Assembly (NCBI GenBank): GCA_023375675.1
Contig: JALQBC010000023.1
Location: forward strand, 124,001-188,000
Reading direction: 5' to 3'
From: Cytospora piceicola
Taxonomy: Eukaryota; Ascomycota; Sordariomycetes; Diaporthales; Cytosporaceae
DNA: 64,000 bases
This document shows, one piece after another, positions 21,415-33,539 of the stretch (within the stretch, counting starts at the first letter, position 1; every line of letters begins with the position of its first letter). A model generated the notes under the pieces. That model was not told where the DNA came from. It searched no databases and saw only the letters and a program-made list of their open reading frames with translations. Both the position numbers and the translations under genes were made by a program.

Positions 21415-23233
21415 TTATCTTTGCTTCCTGAACCCAGTGTACTGCTGGCTCGGCTGGCTCCCGTACCCCCTCTTGCCCTGCTGCTTCTTGTCCTTGCTCA
21501 TGCTGGCGCCGAGCTGGATGTCCACCCGCGGCGGCGTGGCGAAGCCGAAGCTCTTGGCCACCTTGACCATGTCCAGCTTGTTGACGTCGAAGACGCTGCG
21601 CAGCGAGTGGCTGGCGTAGGCGTGCAGGTACGAGCGGTAGCCGTCCTTGGCGCTCTGGTTCAGGTAGTAGTTCTTGCCGATCAGCTTCTCGAGCTGCGAC
21701 TGGATGTTCATGATCTTGCTGGCCGGGAAGTCGAACTCGACCACGGGCACGCGCGCCGCCTTGAGGTGCGACAGGAAGCCCACCTCGCTGGGCTGCAGGA
21801 ACATGAGCGACCGGCCCTTGGCGTTGGCGCCACGGGCGGTCCGGCCCACGCGGTGGATGTAGTCGCGGGGGTCATCTGGGGGGTCAAACTGGACGATCCA
21901 GTCCACGGCGGGGATCTGCAGTCATTGTCAGTAGTGCGCGCGGAGAGATGTGAGGCGAGCTTCGGTGCTGTTGACTTACATCGAGACCACGAGCCGCAAC
22001 GTCGGTGCAGATGAGCGTGCCCTGCGTGGCGTTGCAGAATTCGAAGAAGGTGTTGGTCCGGGCCTGCTGCTTCATCTTGCCGTGTAGGTGGAGCACGGGG
22101 AGGTCGATGAAGTTCAGGAGCTCGGCGAAGTACTTGACTGAGTTACAGCTGGAGAAGAAGACAATGATCTTCTTCTTGGACAGCTTCCTCAGGAAGCTGA
22201 ATAACAGCAGGAATCGCTTATCAGAGTCCACGATGCAGTAACCCTGCTCGACACCCTCCACAGTCGAGAACTGCTTCTCCTCGTCGACGTTGATGTACAA
22301 CGGTCCCGGCCGCAGCGATATCCTGGCGAGATCCTCGACCTTTGTAGTCTGTGTCGCAGAGAACAGCATCGTCTGCCTCTCGTCCTTGGGCAGGATCTTG
22401 ATGATCTGCCTCATCTCGTCCTCGAAACCGATTTCCAGGATTCGGTCCGCCTCGTCGATAATCAGCGACCGCAGGTTCTTGAACACGAACGGCGTGTTCT
22501 GCAGGTGATCCAGCAGCCTTCCGGGGGTCGCGATGATCAGGTTGACACCCTTGGACAGCTTATCCGCCTCGGCCCGCCTGTTGGCACCCCCGATGACGAT
22601 TCCGTACGTCTGGCTGTGGTGCTTCAACAGGTCCCGCGCGACAGAGAAGATCTGCAGCGCCAGCTCCCGCGTGGGCGACACGACGATGACGCCGGTGCCG
22701 TTGCGGGGCTTGAAGCGCAGCGCGTGCAGCATCTCGATGGCGGGGATCAGGAAGGCCAGCGTCTTGCCGCTGCCGGTCTTGGCCGCGCCGAGGACGTCCT
22801 TGCCCGCCAGCAGCGGTGGTATTCCACGCCTTTGTATCTCGGTCATCTTGGTGAAGCCCATCTCGTCTATCGCCTGGATCGTCTTTTCTGAAAGTTTCAG
22901 CTCGCGGAACTCCTGGAGCTCGGCGCCGGCTTCCTGCGGCAGGTGTGTTTGCGATGGGAGCTCTTCGTTGGTCGTTTTCTCGTCATCCTCGTCGTCTTTT
23001 GATTGCTTTGTCGCCTCCTTGAGTTGTTTGTTTATGGCTCCCTCGCTTGCTTCTGAGACATCCTCATCGTCCTCGATAGGTGCGGCGACTTCCTCCTCGA
23101 CCTCCTCGACCTCGGGCTCGGCAGCCTTGGTCTTCTTGACCTTCTTAGTCTTTCTCTCTGCTTTCTCGGCAGAGGAAGCCTTTGGTGCAGCTGCATCCTT
23201 CAACTTCCTCTTCTTGCTGGTTTCTGAAGCCAT
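21415..23233 (-). CDS. HAS1: ATP-dependent DEAD-box RNA helicase HAS1
   Basis: Two exons on the minus strand, 21980..23233 then 21415..21915, 584 residues. The 64-nt intron has GTAAGT and TGCAG and falls between AARGLD and IPAVDWIVQ. Lys/Glu-rich nucleolar N-terminus about 1-105; Q-motif near 125-134; AKTGSGKT 151-158; SPTREL 186-191; TPGR 236-239; DEAD 260-263; SAT 292-294; the helicase C-terminal domain includes HRVGRTAR. The length and the C-terminal region ([21 protein letters not shown]) are those of Has1/DDX18. The family unwinds snoRNA-pre-rRNA duplexes in 40S and 60S ribosome assembly in the nucleolus. The ATG at 23233 starts the conserved MASE...KKRK segment; 25 upstream in-frame residues are treated as leader. 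Confidence 0.95.
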
Positions 23234-24265
23234 TTTGATGGTAGAATGTGGCTTTGGTGGTTTGATGTAGTGGTTGGTTCGACAGTGAATTCTGCAAGAC
23301 TTGCGCAAATGGAGCGATCGGCTGGGGGAAAATGAAGGACAAGAAGGACGATAGTCGTAACTTTTTTTCTGCCACTAGTCCACTTCGATAAGAAAGCGGT
23401 CGGGGTTGATGTGGGGCAGTACAGTCGACATTTGTGATTTTGACGCCCACTGGTTCCAGGACACACCCCTGCCTACTTACAGTAAGTACGTATATCCCGA
23501 ATGTGAGTACCATCTACTGTCAAGGCCATAGCTTATAGTGAAGAAGATAGTACATCACATACGTTTATTGTAGCGTCTCTATGTGCATAGATACTATCTA
23601 CAATCTGACATGGTCCAGGAGTACCAGGAACGCCATGGTAGACTAAAACGTTGTGTAAATCAGAACGTTTCCGAACTACAACATAATATAAAGGAACATG
23701 CGTTGGAATGTGAACGGGGGTGTAACTTCTGAATAGTAGGGGTCGGTCTAATACACCCTTAAAGGTCCAGAGCACTGCAAAGGCCTTAACAATACGACAC
23801 ATAAAATGTCACTCAGGTTGTTAGCAACTACATCGCTGAGTTTTCAGTAGAACCCTCAAGGCCGCCGGTGCTTATCGATACCGAAACCGTACAATACATG
23901 GGCAGAGCCCGTAGATGGCAGACATATAACCAAAATGGGACGGTCAAAAAAGTGTTTGAACCATATCATTGCTCTCCCTCTCTCCCCCCCCCCTGGTTGC
24001 TAACAAAGTTGGTATGTCCAGGGTGCCCTGACTACCGTTCCTAGGTAGACAATCCCGATGCCAATCGAGTTTACACAAACAAGCCTTTCCTTTCCGTTTT
24101 AGCGATGAATACACTTCCAGCCAAACCCCGGCCACGGTTGGAAAAACACAACATACTCCGTCCCATAGGATAATAATGACAATGGTGATGCAGTTTGACA
24201 AACAGAAACGGAAGTAGGGACAGTCATGTGCCGGTCCCTCCTCCAATCTGACAAGGACGACCAAA
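23234..24265. other. Spacer upstream of HAS1
   Basis: 1 kb holding the HAS1 promoter and the 3' end of the kinase/phosphatase gene. A C10 tract lies at 23984-23993. No gene supported; the 23533..23802 minus frame has no domain-like features. Confidence 0.5.
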
Positions 24266-25913
24266 TCAGTGCATGGCAGTAGGGACCGGCTCCTCGTGCT
24301 TCGCCGTGCTTCCCTTGCCTCTCCAGGTGCTCACTGCCGCGATCTGGGCGTCCCACCTCTGCTCGTCTGTCCCGTATGCGCGCGGCGTAAGCTTGATCAG
24401 CGTGTGCAGGGGCACGTGCATCCATGGGCTCTTCTCCTGATCCCTTTTCATAAAGTAGGCGTAGATGCAGCGCAGCACGGCCTGGTGCGTAACGATCAAG
24501 ATGTCCTCGGAGCGCTCCAGCTCCATGATGATAGGCTCCAGACGGATGACCACGTCACGGTACGACTCGCCGCCACGGTATCGGTAGTTGTACTTGTCCT
24601 CGTCTCGTGCTTCGAAGTCCTCTGGGTACTTGTCCTTTATCTCCTGATATGTCATGGCGTCGCAGACGCCGGCGTCCAGCTCATCCAATGCCTTCCATTG
24701 GAGCTGGTTATAGTGTTTGGGGAGGTGGCGCGATGTTGCGATGGTCCGCTTCAGGGTGGACGTCCAGACGGTGAGTGGGCGGTCATCCTGGGGCAATAAG
24801 TCAACACAGCGCTCAGGGGCGATATCGGAGGCAGGGGAATACATACGCCTACTGATTCGCGCACCAAATCAGGAAGTTTGCGCGCATACTGCTCACCACG
24901 CGGGGAGAGTAGTGCGTCACCTCCAATTCGTCCCTCGAGATTGAATTCAGATTCGCCGTGCTGCAGAGACAATTAGTCATGCCAAGACGAGGCCTCCGGC
25001 TAAAGGCAGGAGCAGACATACCCGTGAAAGCCAGACCGATCTGGGCCGGATGTGCAGGTTCATGAGGTAGTAGACAACACGACTCTGTAGGTAGTCCTGG
25101 ATGCGGTTGATGATGACCTGCTTGCCAACGTCCAGGATCTTGAGGTATGTCAGGTGGTCCTCGTCTCCGTCCTCGTTGAGGGTTTTGTACACCTTGCCGT
25201 AGTTTTCAATGCGGTTCTTGAAGTCGACGGCGGCCTGCTCTGGGTCTTGGCCTTTGTAGTCGGGACTTGTTGTCTTGACGTCTCTTATGTTTGCCATGAT
25301 CAATTCGTCGTCGTCGCACTTTGACTCGACGTATATGACCTCGATGCCGGCGTTGTTGCAGATCTCGAGGATCCACTTGCGGCGCTCTTTTGTAGAATTC
25401 GTAGCGTCTAGTATAGCGACGACTCCGTTTTCGTTGCGGAACCATTTCAGCATGTCTGCGACGGCAGCCTCAGCGGCAACCTTCCGCTGCTTCTCTCCTT
25501 CTGCGTTGCCTGTATCAAAGAAGTCGGCAGTGGGTTGTGCTGCAGCCTTGCGCCGGTAGCTTCCAACGTTGAAAGTCTGGGATGGTATGGACAGCCATTG
25601 CAGGTATCTCTGAGCTGCAGCAGCAACAGGTGTTAGATTACTCTCGAACGTATCGGATGGGGAAATCGGGTCTGGGGAGGATGGTGCACCTAGAATAAGA
25701 AGAGAAAGAATTGGGTCAACAACGACGAAGGGGGAAATGGAGGGGAAGACGAAGAGAGGGGCGCAGAGGGATAGAGGGTCAGGAGAAAGGCACACACTAT
25801 TACTTACCCTTTTGTGCTATGTAGCTTTTACCCCGGGCCGGCAAGCCCACCATCACCACACAGATGCGGGTGTCCTCCACCTGAACACCTATTCCATTAG
25901 CCTTGGGGGCCAT
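24266..25913 (-). CDS. 6-phosphofructo-2-kinase/fructose-2,6-bisphosphatase
   Basis: Four exons on the minus strand: 25808..25913, 25022..25614, 24847..24960 and 24266..24787, 444 residues. All junctions restore family sequence: IAQK|AQRYLQWL, WLSR|HGESEFN and RESVG|DDRPLTVW. The kinase P-loop GLPARGKS lies at 23-30. In the bisphosphatase domain, Arg233-His234-Gly235 gives the phosphohistidine, with Glu307 (DELDAG) and His372 (VTHQAV). With both halves intact the enzyme should be bifunctional, setting cytosolic fructose-2,6-bisphosphate and so the balance of glycolysis and gluconeogenesis. The size is close to yeast Fbp26; long regulatory tails as in yeast Pfk26 are absent. The first intron is long (193 nt) and open in the exon-2 frame. 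Confidence 0.95.
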
Positions 25914-28900
25914 GTCTGGCTATAACTCTGACTGCTAGGCTATGTCGGTTGTTTTCGAAGATCATATGTGTATGATTGATCGAATGCTGAAGGACTGCGA
26001 TTGAGAACTTAAAAGCAGGAGTAAAGTCGGGATTTGCAGGGTGAAGGATATATGATGGCGTGGTGTTCGGCTCAATATGCAGCTACAACCAAGCAGCAGC
26101 AACAGCACCAGTAGCAGTAGCGGTAGCAATAGCCGATTGTTGAAGTAGTGATGTACTGCGTGGTGCTAAGCCAAGAAGGTGTATCGGGTCTGGAGCAGGT
26201 ATGGTGGGGTGCAGTTGGCCCTCGGTATGTATAAGGTTGTGCAGTGTGGAGTGACGTTGTTGAACCTTCTGGGGTAAAAGTCTTGGGAAGTCACAGGGCT
26301 GACTGCTCCGGTATCGATAATGACGAGGATGATGTGATTGATGGGTTTGCGCAAGCAAGTTGTGAGGTAAAGCCACTGGCGGTCGTTCTGTACACAACAA
26401 GCAAAGGTAGAGTTGAAGTGATGAACTGTCAGGAATGCGAAAGAGGGCTAGGAACGAGAAGGTATGTAGGGAATTAGAAGGTCGTGATAAAGCAGACAGT
26501 GGAGAAGAATCATGACCGGAAAAGCTCTCGTGGGAATTTTGCCATGGTACTTACCAAGCAGGGCAAACGAAGATGGGGCTTTTTTTTGGTTTGGGGGGAG
26601 GCTCCACGGCGGCACACCTTGGCAGCTAGGCTTAGGGGGGGGGGTACACAACTTCCCACCTGACGCATGTCTGAAGTCGATGCTTGTTCTTCCGGCCTAG
26701 TAGCCGGGGCCCCCAAGGGGCCACCATCGGGAATTTCAGGGACAGTATTGGCCCGTAGCTCCTTCGATTCGTCCACAGTTCAGTGGCCCTAGCTTCCCCC
26801 TGGCACGCCTCGCTGCCCTGTTAAGCCTTGGGGCTCTGGCGGAGCTAGGACTAGGGCACCCCCCCCCTGAAGGGCCCCTAGTCCACCGGCCTCTGCGGCC
26901 CAGCGCACCCCGCGTGGAGCATCCGCTTTGCAGCCTTTCCTTCCAAGGTTCTTCTGGAATTTGGGGCCCGTTTTCTGACGCTTGCCGAATCAGGGGGTGC
27001 CATGCACGACTTTCTCCCCATCGCTCTCCCCCCCGACTTCTCGGACTCTCCGGATCGGGTTCGAAATGAGGCTCTTTCATGACTGCCGAAATCGAAGGGG
27101 GTATCCGCATTGTATGTAAGTTGGATCCAACCATCTGGGAGGAGTGGCAGGAAGGAACAGTAAGGTAGACAGTTAAGGTAGACAGACAGAAAGACAGACA
27201 GACAGACAGACGAACGGACGGACAAGATTGGCTGGAAAGTGCAGAGTGCCGGGGTCGCAGCGGCATGATGCAGTGATCGACAGGCCGTTTCACAGGCCAA
27301 GTCGGCCGTGAGTACCCCGAATTCCCCCGGGTTTCGACTCCGGAGGCCCATGCCACTCTCCACGCCAGCTTTGATCACCAGGCCTTATAATCGTATGTTT
27401 TCTCTTCAGTTCGCCTCTCGGGTCTTCTTCTTTTCTCATCCTACTGACGCTCTTCCCCAGATCGAGGACCTCATTGCATCAGTCTCCCCGCGTTTTCTGA
27501 TGCGACCCAATAATATTATTGATCATGGACCGTTGCCCTGCTCAAGGCTCATCTCGTGACTGGTCTGGATCCGTTTTCCTTTCCACCTGTTCCCCGTGTT
27601 TCACCCACTCGTTGATGTCTTTTGTCTTGGATTCAAGCCACTTGGATGTTGCAGCAGACGGACAGGCTCACCCCAGGCAACTATACCTCTACCAGCCGGA
27701 ACTTGCACACGGGGTCCGGAGCACGTGTACCAAATGTGTTCCTGTCTCGGTTCCTGGCGGCCAGCCTAGTATCCTCCCAACAAGCAGTCATGCCATGATC
27801 TCCATTCCCGGAGGCGCGTCTTGCCAGATTATGTCATGAGCTTCCGGTCCAAGTTGGATCATAGTCATTGCCATGGACTTCATTCGGTCACGACCTGCTC
27901 TTTCGCTGGGCGACTGTCACCCATATGGGTACGGGATCCAGCTGAAGGACAATCTTGCCAATAATCAGGGTCTACCCACTGGGGTCCCCATACCCCTGAC
28001 TAGGCCCCAGGCTGAGTACCTAAGTAGGGTTCACCGCCAGGGTGGAAATCACAACATGCCACCCCCTATACGGCGATGATATATGAGGGGGGGAAAAACC
28101 TTCGGAAAGGCACAAATCAAACGAGAGACGGGTGGGCGGGTTGCAGCATCAGTTCAGCCATATCCTCCTAGGGACAGTTGCAAAGCCTCGTGTGTGCAGG
28201 GCCCAAGTGGTGTTCGGCATGTGATCAAAGCAGGGGCCACAGTTGATGAGGCACGGTTTAATGAGTCGAAAAGAAAGCTCTTTCACGCACCTTTCCAAAC
28301 GACCAGGTCTTGGCCCGAGCCCGACCGGCCGGCGGTGTTGGAGGTCCAGGAGAGATATGCCTCATTGTGCCTATGTTTCGGTTTGTCAGTCGGGGTTGGC
28401 GGGCGGAGACTATGTGTATTACAGTGTCAGCAAATGCTGTCACCGGCGGGGTTTGATGAATCGGGGGGTGTTCGGTCAGGAACAACAAAAGTGAGAGAGT
28501 GACAGTGCTGTCTGGTTGCTAGGGACTTGAAGATTCCGTTCAGACGAAGGAAATGTTCTCTTCGACAGGATGGATATTTGATGGGACAGGGCGGTGTCGG
28601 ACGATTTTCCTCATTTCTGCCTCGATTTCGCGAGCTTGTCTTGTCAAGTGCGTGCGTGCTGCAGCAACAAGACTGGGCCTACAACAGATCTTGTTGGGCT
28701 GAATCAGGCGGCCTTTTTTTTGGTTTGCGGGTTCGGTTCGGCAACACCACACAAGCACCACCACTTAGCACCCACCACTTAGCACCTGTCGCTGGCTGGG
28801 GCGCTAGCGATAAGCCGTGCGCGATAAGCCCGGAGTCCGAAGAGCCACAGGCTGAGATGAGAGGTTTGTTCGTGAAACGTGAGATTTGAGACTTGTGGGA

Positions 28901-29392
28901 GTAGAAATCTGGAGTGGCTGATAATGCGTGACCACAGTTTTTGAAATGGAATGCCGAAATGGTGGTAATGAAGGCCAGATGTGGCAGTTGGCATGATCAG
29001 TCCGAAAGAGGAAGCAAGATATCAGCTACAATTCCTGGATGGGCACTCAAAAGGGACAAGATTTCGAAATCAGGGCCGAGGAGGAAGAAACGACGACAGA
29101 CAAGAGACATTTAGTTGTTGACAAGACGTGGATGGGGACGCGTCTCAGGGCATCAAGGAGAATGCCACTGGAAAAGGTGAAGAAGGGCAACGGTGCATTA
29201 GGCACAAGAAAGCCATCTGATTTGGATTGCTGCACTCTTCCGGACAAGATCTCCCTTTTCTTTTTCTTTTTCTTTTCCTTCATCTTTCGAACTACCCAAT
29301 GCATCACCATCTCCGTTGTTGACCACCAGTTGACTGCCCCAGAAACCCACTAGCCATGGCCCATCCAACAAGACAAGACACAACTAACCACC
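25914..29392. other. 3.5-kb gene-free region upstream of the kinase/phosphatase gene
   Basis: No frame on either strand shows a domain, signal peptide or consistent coding character; the longest (minus 26736..27356) is Ser/Arg/Pro low complexity. Contents: CAG/AGC-rich stretch 26090-26130, G10 tract 26635-26644, GACA array 27181-27223, and a direct repeat CACCACTTAGCAC twice at 28757-28786. It probably holds the leader and promoter of the kinase/phosphatase gene and possibly non-coding transcripts. Confidence 0.4.
27181..27223. repeat. GACA/CAGA microsatellite
   Basis: Imperfect GACA tandem repeats grading into GGAC units, in the long spacer upstream of the kinase/phosphatase gene. Confidence 0.85.
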
Positions 29393-30369
29393 TCAGTAAC
29401 GCATCCGACTAGCGAGCTGAAACACGTTCTCGCCAATGTCAAAAACGGCCAGGACGTTCTTCAGAAACACACCCCCCAGCACAAACGGCCCCGTTTCCCC
29501 GTCGTGGAAGGCCGTCATGCACAAGCCCGTGACCTCATCCGGCATAGTCCGGAAGATGAGGTCCCTCGCGTTGAGATAGAAGGGCGTGCCGTCGATGACG
29601 ACCGCCACACGGGGCGTCACGGCGTCGCAGGTCGTGAAGTAACCGCCATCCACGAAGGAGTACACGGCTGGGGGGTAGAACATGTCGTTGATGGACTGGG
29701 CGAGTGCTGTTCTAGTGCGTCAGTGGAGGGAGCTGCTGATTCATGGCCGGGAGTTCTGAAAGGGTTGTGATGACTTGCCTGTGGGGAGCCAGATGAGGGC
29801 TGTCCCGGTGTCGACGATGTACGGCATCTTCTTGTCGTCGGTGCTGGAACCGTAGAACCAGCCGTCGGGGATGATGGTGTAAAATGAGTAGTCTGACGCC
29901 GTGTGCTGGTTATCGGCGAGATTGGCCTGGTGTTCAAAGACGGAAGATATCTAGCTCGAGTCCTTCCTTCAGACGGATGATGTGCTCCCTCCCCAGAGCC
30001 TAGATCAAGAGATGTGACTTACCACAATAATATCAGCCTGCCCAGTAGTATCATAGTCAATCCCATCGACACCCTCCGGAACTCCCCCAATCCAGATCTT
30101 CCCGGACGACGACGAGTTCCCGCCGGGCCTACCGATAGCAATGCTGAAGAAGTCCTCCACCAGGCCCTGGCCGACCATGCTGGAGAAGACAGGCGAGTAC
30201 TGCGCAGAATCGAACGGGCCCTCATGGCCCCCCGGGCCAAAGAACGCACTCGTGAGCCCCGGATACGCCAGCCCCAACACCCCACTGCTGACATTGCTCC
30301 CCCGCCACATCGTCTCGTTGGCCAGGCCGACCGTCTGGTTCCTCACCCGACCGCGGAGAGGCGCACAAG
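29393..30369 (-). CDS. Eukaryotic-type aspartic protease, C-terminal part (N-terminal lobe not found)
   Basis: Three minus-strand exons, about 30023..30369, 29779..29926 and 29393..29706. The first piece (TVGLANETMWRG...SSGVLGLAYP) matches the middle of pepsin-fold enzymes. Exon 2 carries the second catalytic motif, YIVDTGTALIWLP. The last exon has GPFVLGGVFLKNVLAVFDIGENVFQLA, the standard C-terminal signature. The last intron (29707..29778) uses a GC donor (GCAAGT) and an AG acceptor; phase requires it. Upstream of 30369, where about 110 residues with the first DTG should be encoded, I find only a weak candidate: a minus frame at 30496..30831 containing DTGLVI that stops too early. The gene is either truncated or has decayed 5' exons. 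Intact members are secreted or cell-surface endopeptidases. Confidence 0.65.
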
Positions 30370-32282
30370 CTACAAAGCAAGTCGAAGACAATATCGAGCT
30401 CAGCGCTGCAGTTATGCGCAGTCATATATACAAAGCAGCCTTATACTACTCCTCCACGATTGTTTGCTGGAGACAGGATGCATTGCCAACACTCATCAGT
30501 GTACGGAAGTTATGACGAGTCCAGTGTCCTCTCGCAAATCAAACCGGATATGCGCTGGCAGTGCAAGATCTACCTGCAGGAACCCTCCTACGCTGTCCAT
30601 CCATGGGCAAGATATGTCTGAATATACCGTAGAACCTGAGCCTCTACCCGGCCGGCCGAGTCGCACTGTGACCATCACCGCAAACCGAAGATCTCGAGCC
30701 AACGAGTACGCAAGCAGACAGGGTCGAGAATTGTGGCCCAAGCTCTTGACTCGATTTGGTCTGTGTAACCAGACTGAAGCCAATCGGCATACATTGTGCC
30801 TGTACAGCGTGACATCCATTGCCCTTGTCATCGTGTCGAGCTGTTAGGATAAGAGATGATCAGGGGATGTACGAAACTGCCTTGGAAGGGCAGTTTGGAA
30901 GATACAGCAGTGGTGAGTGAGAAGGGACTTTCGAATAAGTTAGAAGACCAGAGCCGCCGTCATTGTAGTTCTTTCTAAAACCATCGACCTGGTGGATGGG
31001 TCCACGTCCTTCTTGGCTGTTTGTAGGAGAAGGGGTATGCTCTCACAAAACACATCCCTAGGTGTCATGAAACCAGACTTCTGTGCCTCGACTGTCCACT
31101 TCAGTGTCACATAACCACAGATTCCTCGATACAAAAACCCATATCCGCTCACCCATCTCACGTGTGACCAAACCCTCGGCCCTTGCGGTCGGCAACGACC
31201 TTTGTGTCCTTCCCGTACTTCACACGTAGCACCACGTCCGATTACTTTGGCAGTTCAATCTCGGTCCCGTTCAGGCCTAACTCGATCAAAGATCTGTATG
31301 TCCAAGCAGTCATTCAAAATGGCACCACTTGATCGTATCTGCGAAGGTGCTTATCTCCAGGTCCAAAGCGGCCGGCGACTTCAGGAGCAAGTGTCAACAT
31401 GCCCTTCTGGACCGTCCCACTAGGGCCGTGATCCATCGAGAGCTGAACACCAGCTCATACTCGTAGGGACACGTAAGTATGCACAAAGCTGTCAGATATG
31501 CAGGCGGGCATATCTCATGTAACCAGCACTTGCGAAAAACAGGACAGACGTGTGCGAGGACGAGGACGAAGATCATGTATGTCCCTCGGCCCGTATGGTC
31601 ACACTACGGAGACCCCTCCACCACCTCATGTGCAACTAACATTTGCCGTTGCTTGATAGTAGTCGGGCACAGCTCCTGTCATGATGTCTGAGAAGGGTCA
31701 ATCGAGCCGATGGTTGCAGGCAATATTCCATGGCAGTGAAATCCGGAATGCTGGGTTTGAAGCTGTTTGGTCTGTCTTTGCCGGTGGGTAGAAGAGTTTG
31801 TAGAGGCAAGAAGCCGGAGGATGACCAACTTTTACAGAAGAGTAAAAACATCTGTCGGGTTCATCCCATAGAAAAGTATTATGAGAGGTAGAGGTGGTGG
31901 CACTGGAGGTGGATTTCTCGGGGACTTACGGTTTGGATGTTGGTAATGGGCACGCATTTGAGGCCCAGAACGCAATTCCCCCGCCGCCAGCCGCCGGCCT
32001 CGTATGTTGGTTGCTGTGCCGCACGCCGGCTTTGTTTTCTTGCTGCGCCGCACGCCGAATTTGTAATGCTTCAAGGTGAACCGTTACTACTTAAGGCTTG
32101 GGTTGGGCCCCTGAATGGCATTTTGTGGCTGGTTGTAGGTACCGCATCGCTACATTTTCGGACACCACTCGACTTGACAACAAGCAGATTCAAGCCCTTT
32201 GACGTTCGATTCTGTAGAGTAGCAATCCTTTGCGAACTCCTTTACTGTTCGAGTCAGCTTTCAAACGCCCTCATCCGATAAC
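30370..32282. other. Region holding the missing protease 5' end and the DUF829 promoter
   Basis: 1.9 kb. The minus strand should carry the N-terminal lobe of the protease but shows only broken frames. 32010-32056 has two imperfect copies of GCTG(T/C)GCCGCACGCCG. The last 150 bp, with CT-rich sequence, lead into the gene at 32283. No independent gene supported. Confidence 0.4.
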
Positions 32283-33260
32283 ATGGCATCCAACGCGCCA
32301 GCGCCAGCTTCCTCCTCCACTAGGGAGAGTCCCCTCTCTAGCTTCACCAGGATCTCAAACCTGGTGTACCTCTACCGTCCCGGTCCCAGCGATGGCCGAA
32401 AGCCGTCGGCACCACCGGGCACCTCGGTCTCAACCCCCGCCGTGGGTGCGCCGAAGCTCATCCTCCTCGCCAGCTGGATGGACGCACGGGAGCCACACAT
32501 CGCAAAGTACACCGCCAGGTACCAGGCGCTGTACCCGGGCTCGCCCATCCTGCTCATCCGCTGCTTCGCCAAGACTCTCACCATCAACGCCCGCCACCAC
32601 CCAAAGGAGCTGGAGCCCGCCGTGCCCGTCATACGGTCCGTCGTTGCCGAGGCTGGCGGTGGCGACGCGAGAGCGGGCGGCCGACAGGCCCCGGACATGC
32701 TCGTCCACGTCTTCTCGAACGGCGGCTCGGCCACCCTGAGGCACCTGTACGGCGTGTACGCGGCGTCGGCCCGGCCGGGTGAGCCGACCGCACTGCCAGC
32801 CCACGTCACCATCTTCGACTCCGCGCCCGGGCGGTGGCAGTGGGGGAGGACCGTCACTGCCTTCATGATGTCGGTGGCAGGCATGATCTGGCCCGTCAGG
32901 CTCGTCGCGTGGGCGATCCTGAACATCTTCTGTGCCTACGAGTGGGCCGTGCACGTCCTCCTGAGACGGCCGGGGTTCCTCGAGCGGACGTGGGTCGCGC
33001 ACAACGACAGGGGCCTGAACGCGTCCGAGCGCAGGCGGGCGTACATCTACAGCGAGGAGGACAAGCTCGTCGACTACCGGAACATCGAGGAGCACGCGGC
33101 AGTTGCTGCAGCGGGTGGGTACGTGCCGACGCTGGAGAAGTTCGGCGGCAGCCAGCACGTTGCCCACGCCAGGGCGGATGAGGAGAGATATTGGAACATT
33201 GTGAGGGCCGCTTGGGAGGACGAACCTTCCAAGCGTGGTGCGATAGGCGAGACCGAATGA
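32283..33260 (+). CDS. DUF829 / PaxU-like alpha/beta hydrolase
   Basis: Single exon, 325 residues. The order is that of the DUF829 (TMEM53/PaxU) family. A first strand PKLILLASWMDARE occupies 57-70, with HIAKYTARYQALYPGSPILLIRC behind it. The nucleophile-elbow-like VHVFSNGGS lies at 141-149 (Ser145), a hydrophobic middle part near 205-240 may touch membrane, and the C-terminal region carries IYSEEDKLVDY and GSQHVAHAR (putative acid and base). PaxU was named from the paxilline cluster, but members occur widely in moulds outside clusters, and no other indole-diterpene gene is present here. The reaction is unknown. Confidence 0.82.
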   Translation: MASNAPAPASSSTRESPLSSFTRISNLVYLYRPGPSDGRKPSAPPGTSVSTPAVGAPKLILLASWMDAREPHIAKYTARYQALYPGSPILLIRCFAKTLTINARHHPKELEPAVPVIRSVVAEAGGGDARAGGRQAPDMLVHVFSNGGSATLRHLYGVYAASARPGEPTALPAHVTIFDSAPGRWQWGRTVTAFMMSVAGMIWPVRLVAWAILNIFCAYEWAVHVLLRRPGFLERTWVAHNDRGLNASERRRAYIYSEEDKLVDYRNIEEHAAVAAAGGYVPTLEKFGGSQHVAHARADEERYWNIVRAAWEDEPSKRGAIGETE

Positions 33261-33539
33261 GTGTCATTGTCAGTCTTGTGCTCCTGATAAATTCACCCGC
33301 GGGCGAGCACGAATCCCTACCAACACCAATTATTTTAGAGACCAGCTTCACCAACAACTCTGACCAGCAAAGATGCAAACGCATATAGAATTTCATGACG
33401 GTCATTAGTCATAATCAAAACCACCACGCCATGCAATCAAATACCAAAGACCTGTGAGCCCCCGCCACCCCCCGCCAAGCAGCCAAACCCAAGCCATATC
33501 CTCACGCCAGCTTCATTTTCATTTTCATTTTCACCTTCA

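Noticed and set aside
27320..27345. GGTTTCGACTCC-like box suggesting a tRNA gene
   Set aside because: No matching A box, anticodon stem or acceptor stem could be built around it.
26736..27356. 206-codon minus-strand frame
   Set aside because: Low-complexity Ser/Arg/Pro/Cys sequence across a GACA microsatellite and C-rich tracts, with an overlapping frame in another phase; no domain or signal peptide.
30014..30847. 277-codon plus-strand frame overlapping the protease
   Set aside because: Antisense to the clearly recognisable aspartic protease exons; no coherent protein character.
32430..33167. 245-codon minus-strand frame
   Set aside because: Shadow of the DUF829 gene.
32283..33260. Idea that the PaxU-like gene marks an indole-diterpene cluster
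   Set aside because: No prenyltransferase, GGPP synthase, P450 or FAD monooxygenase gene occurs nearby.
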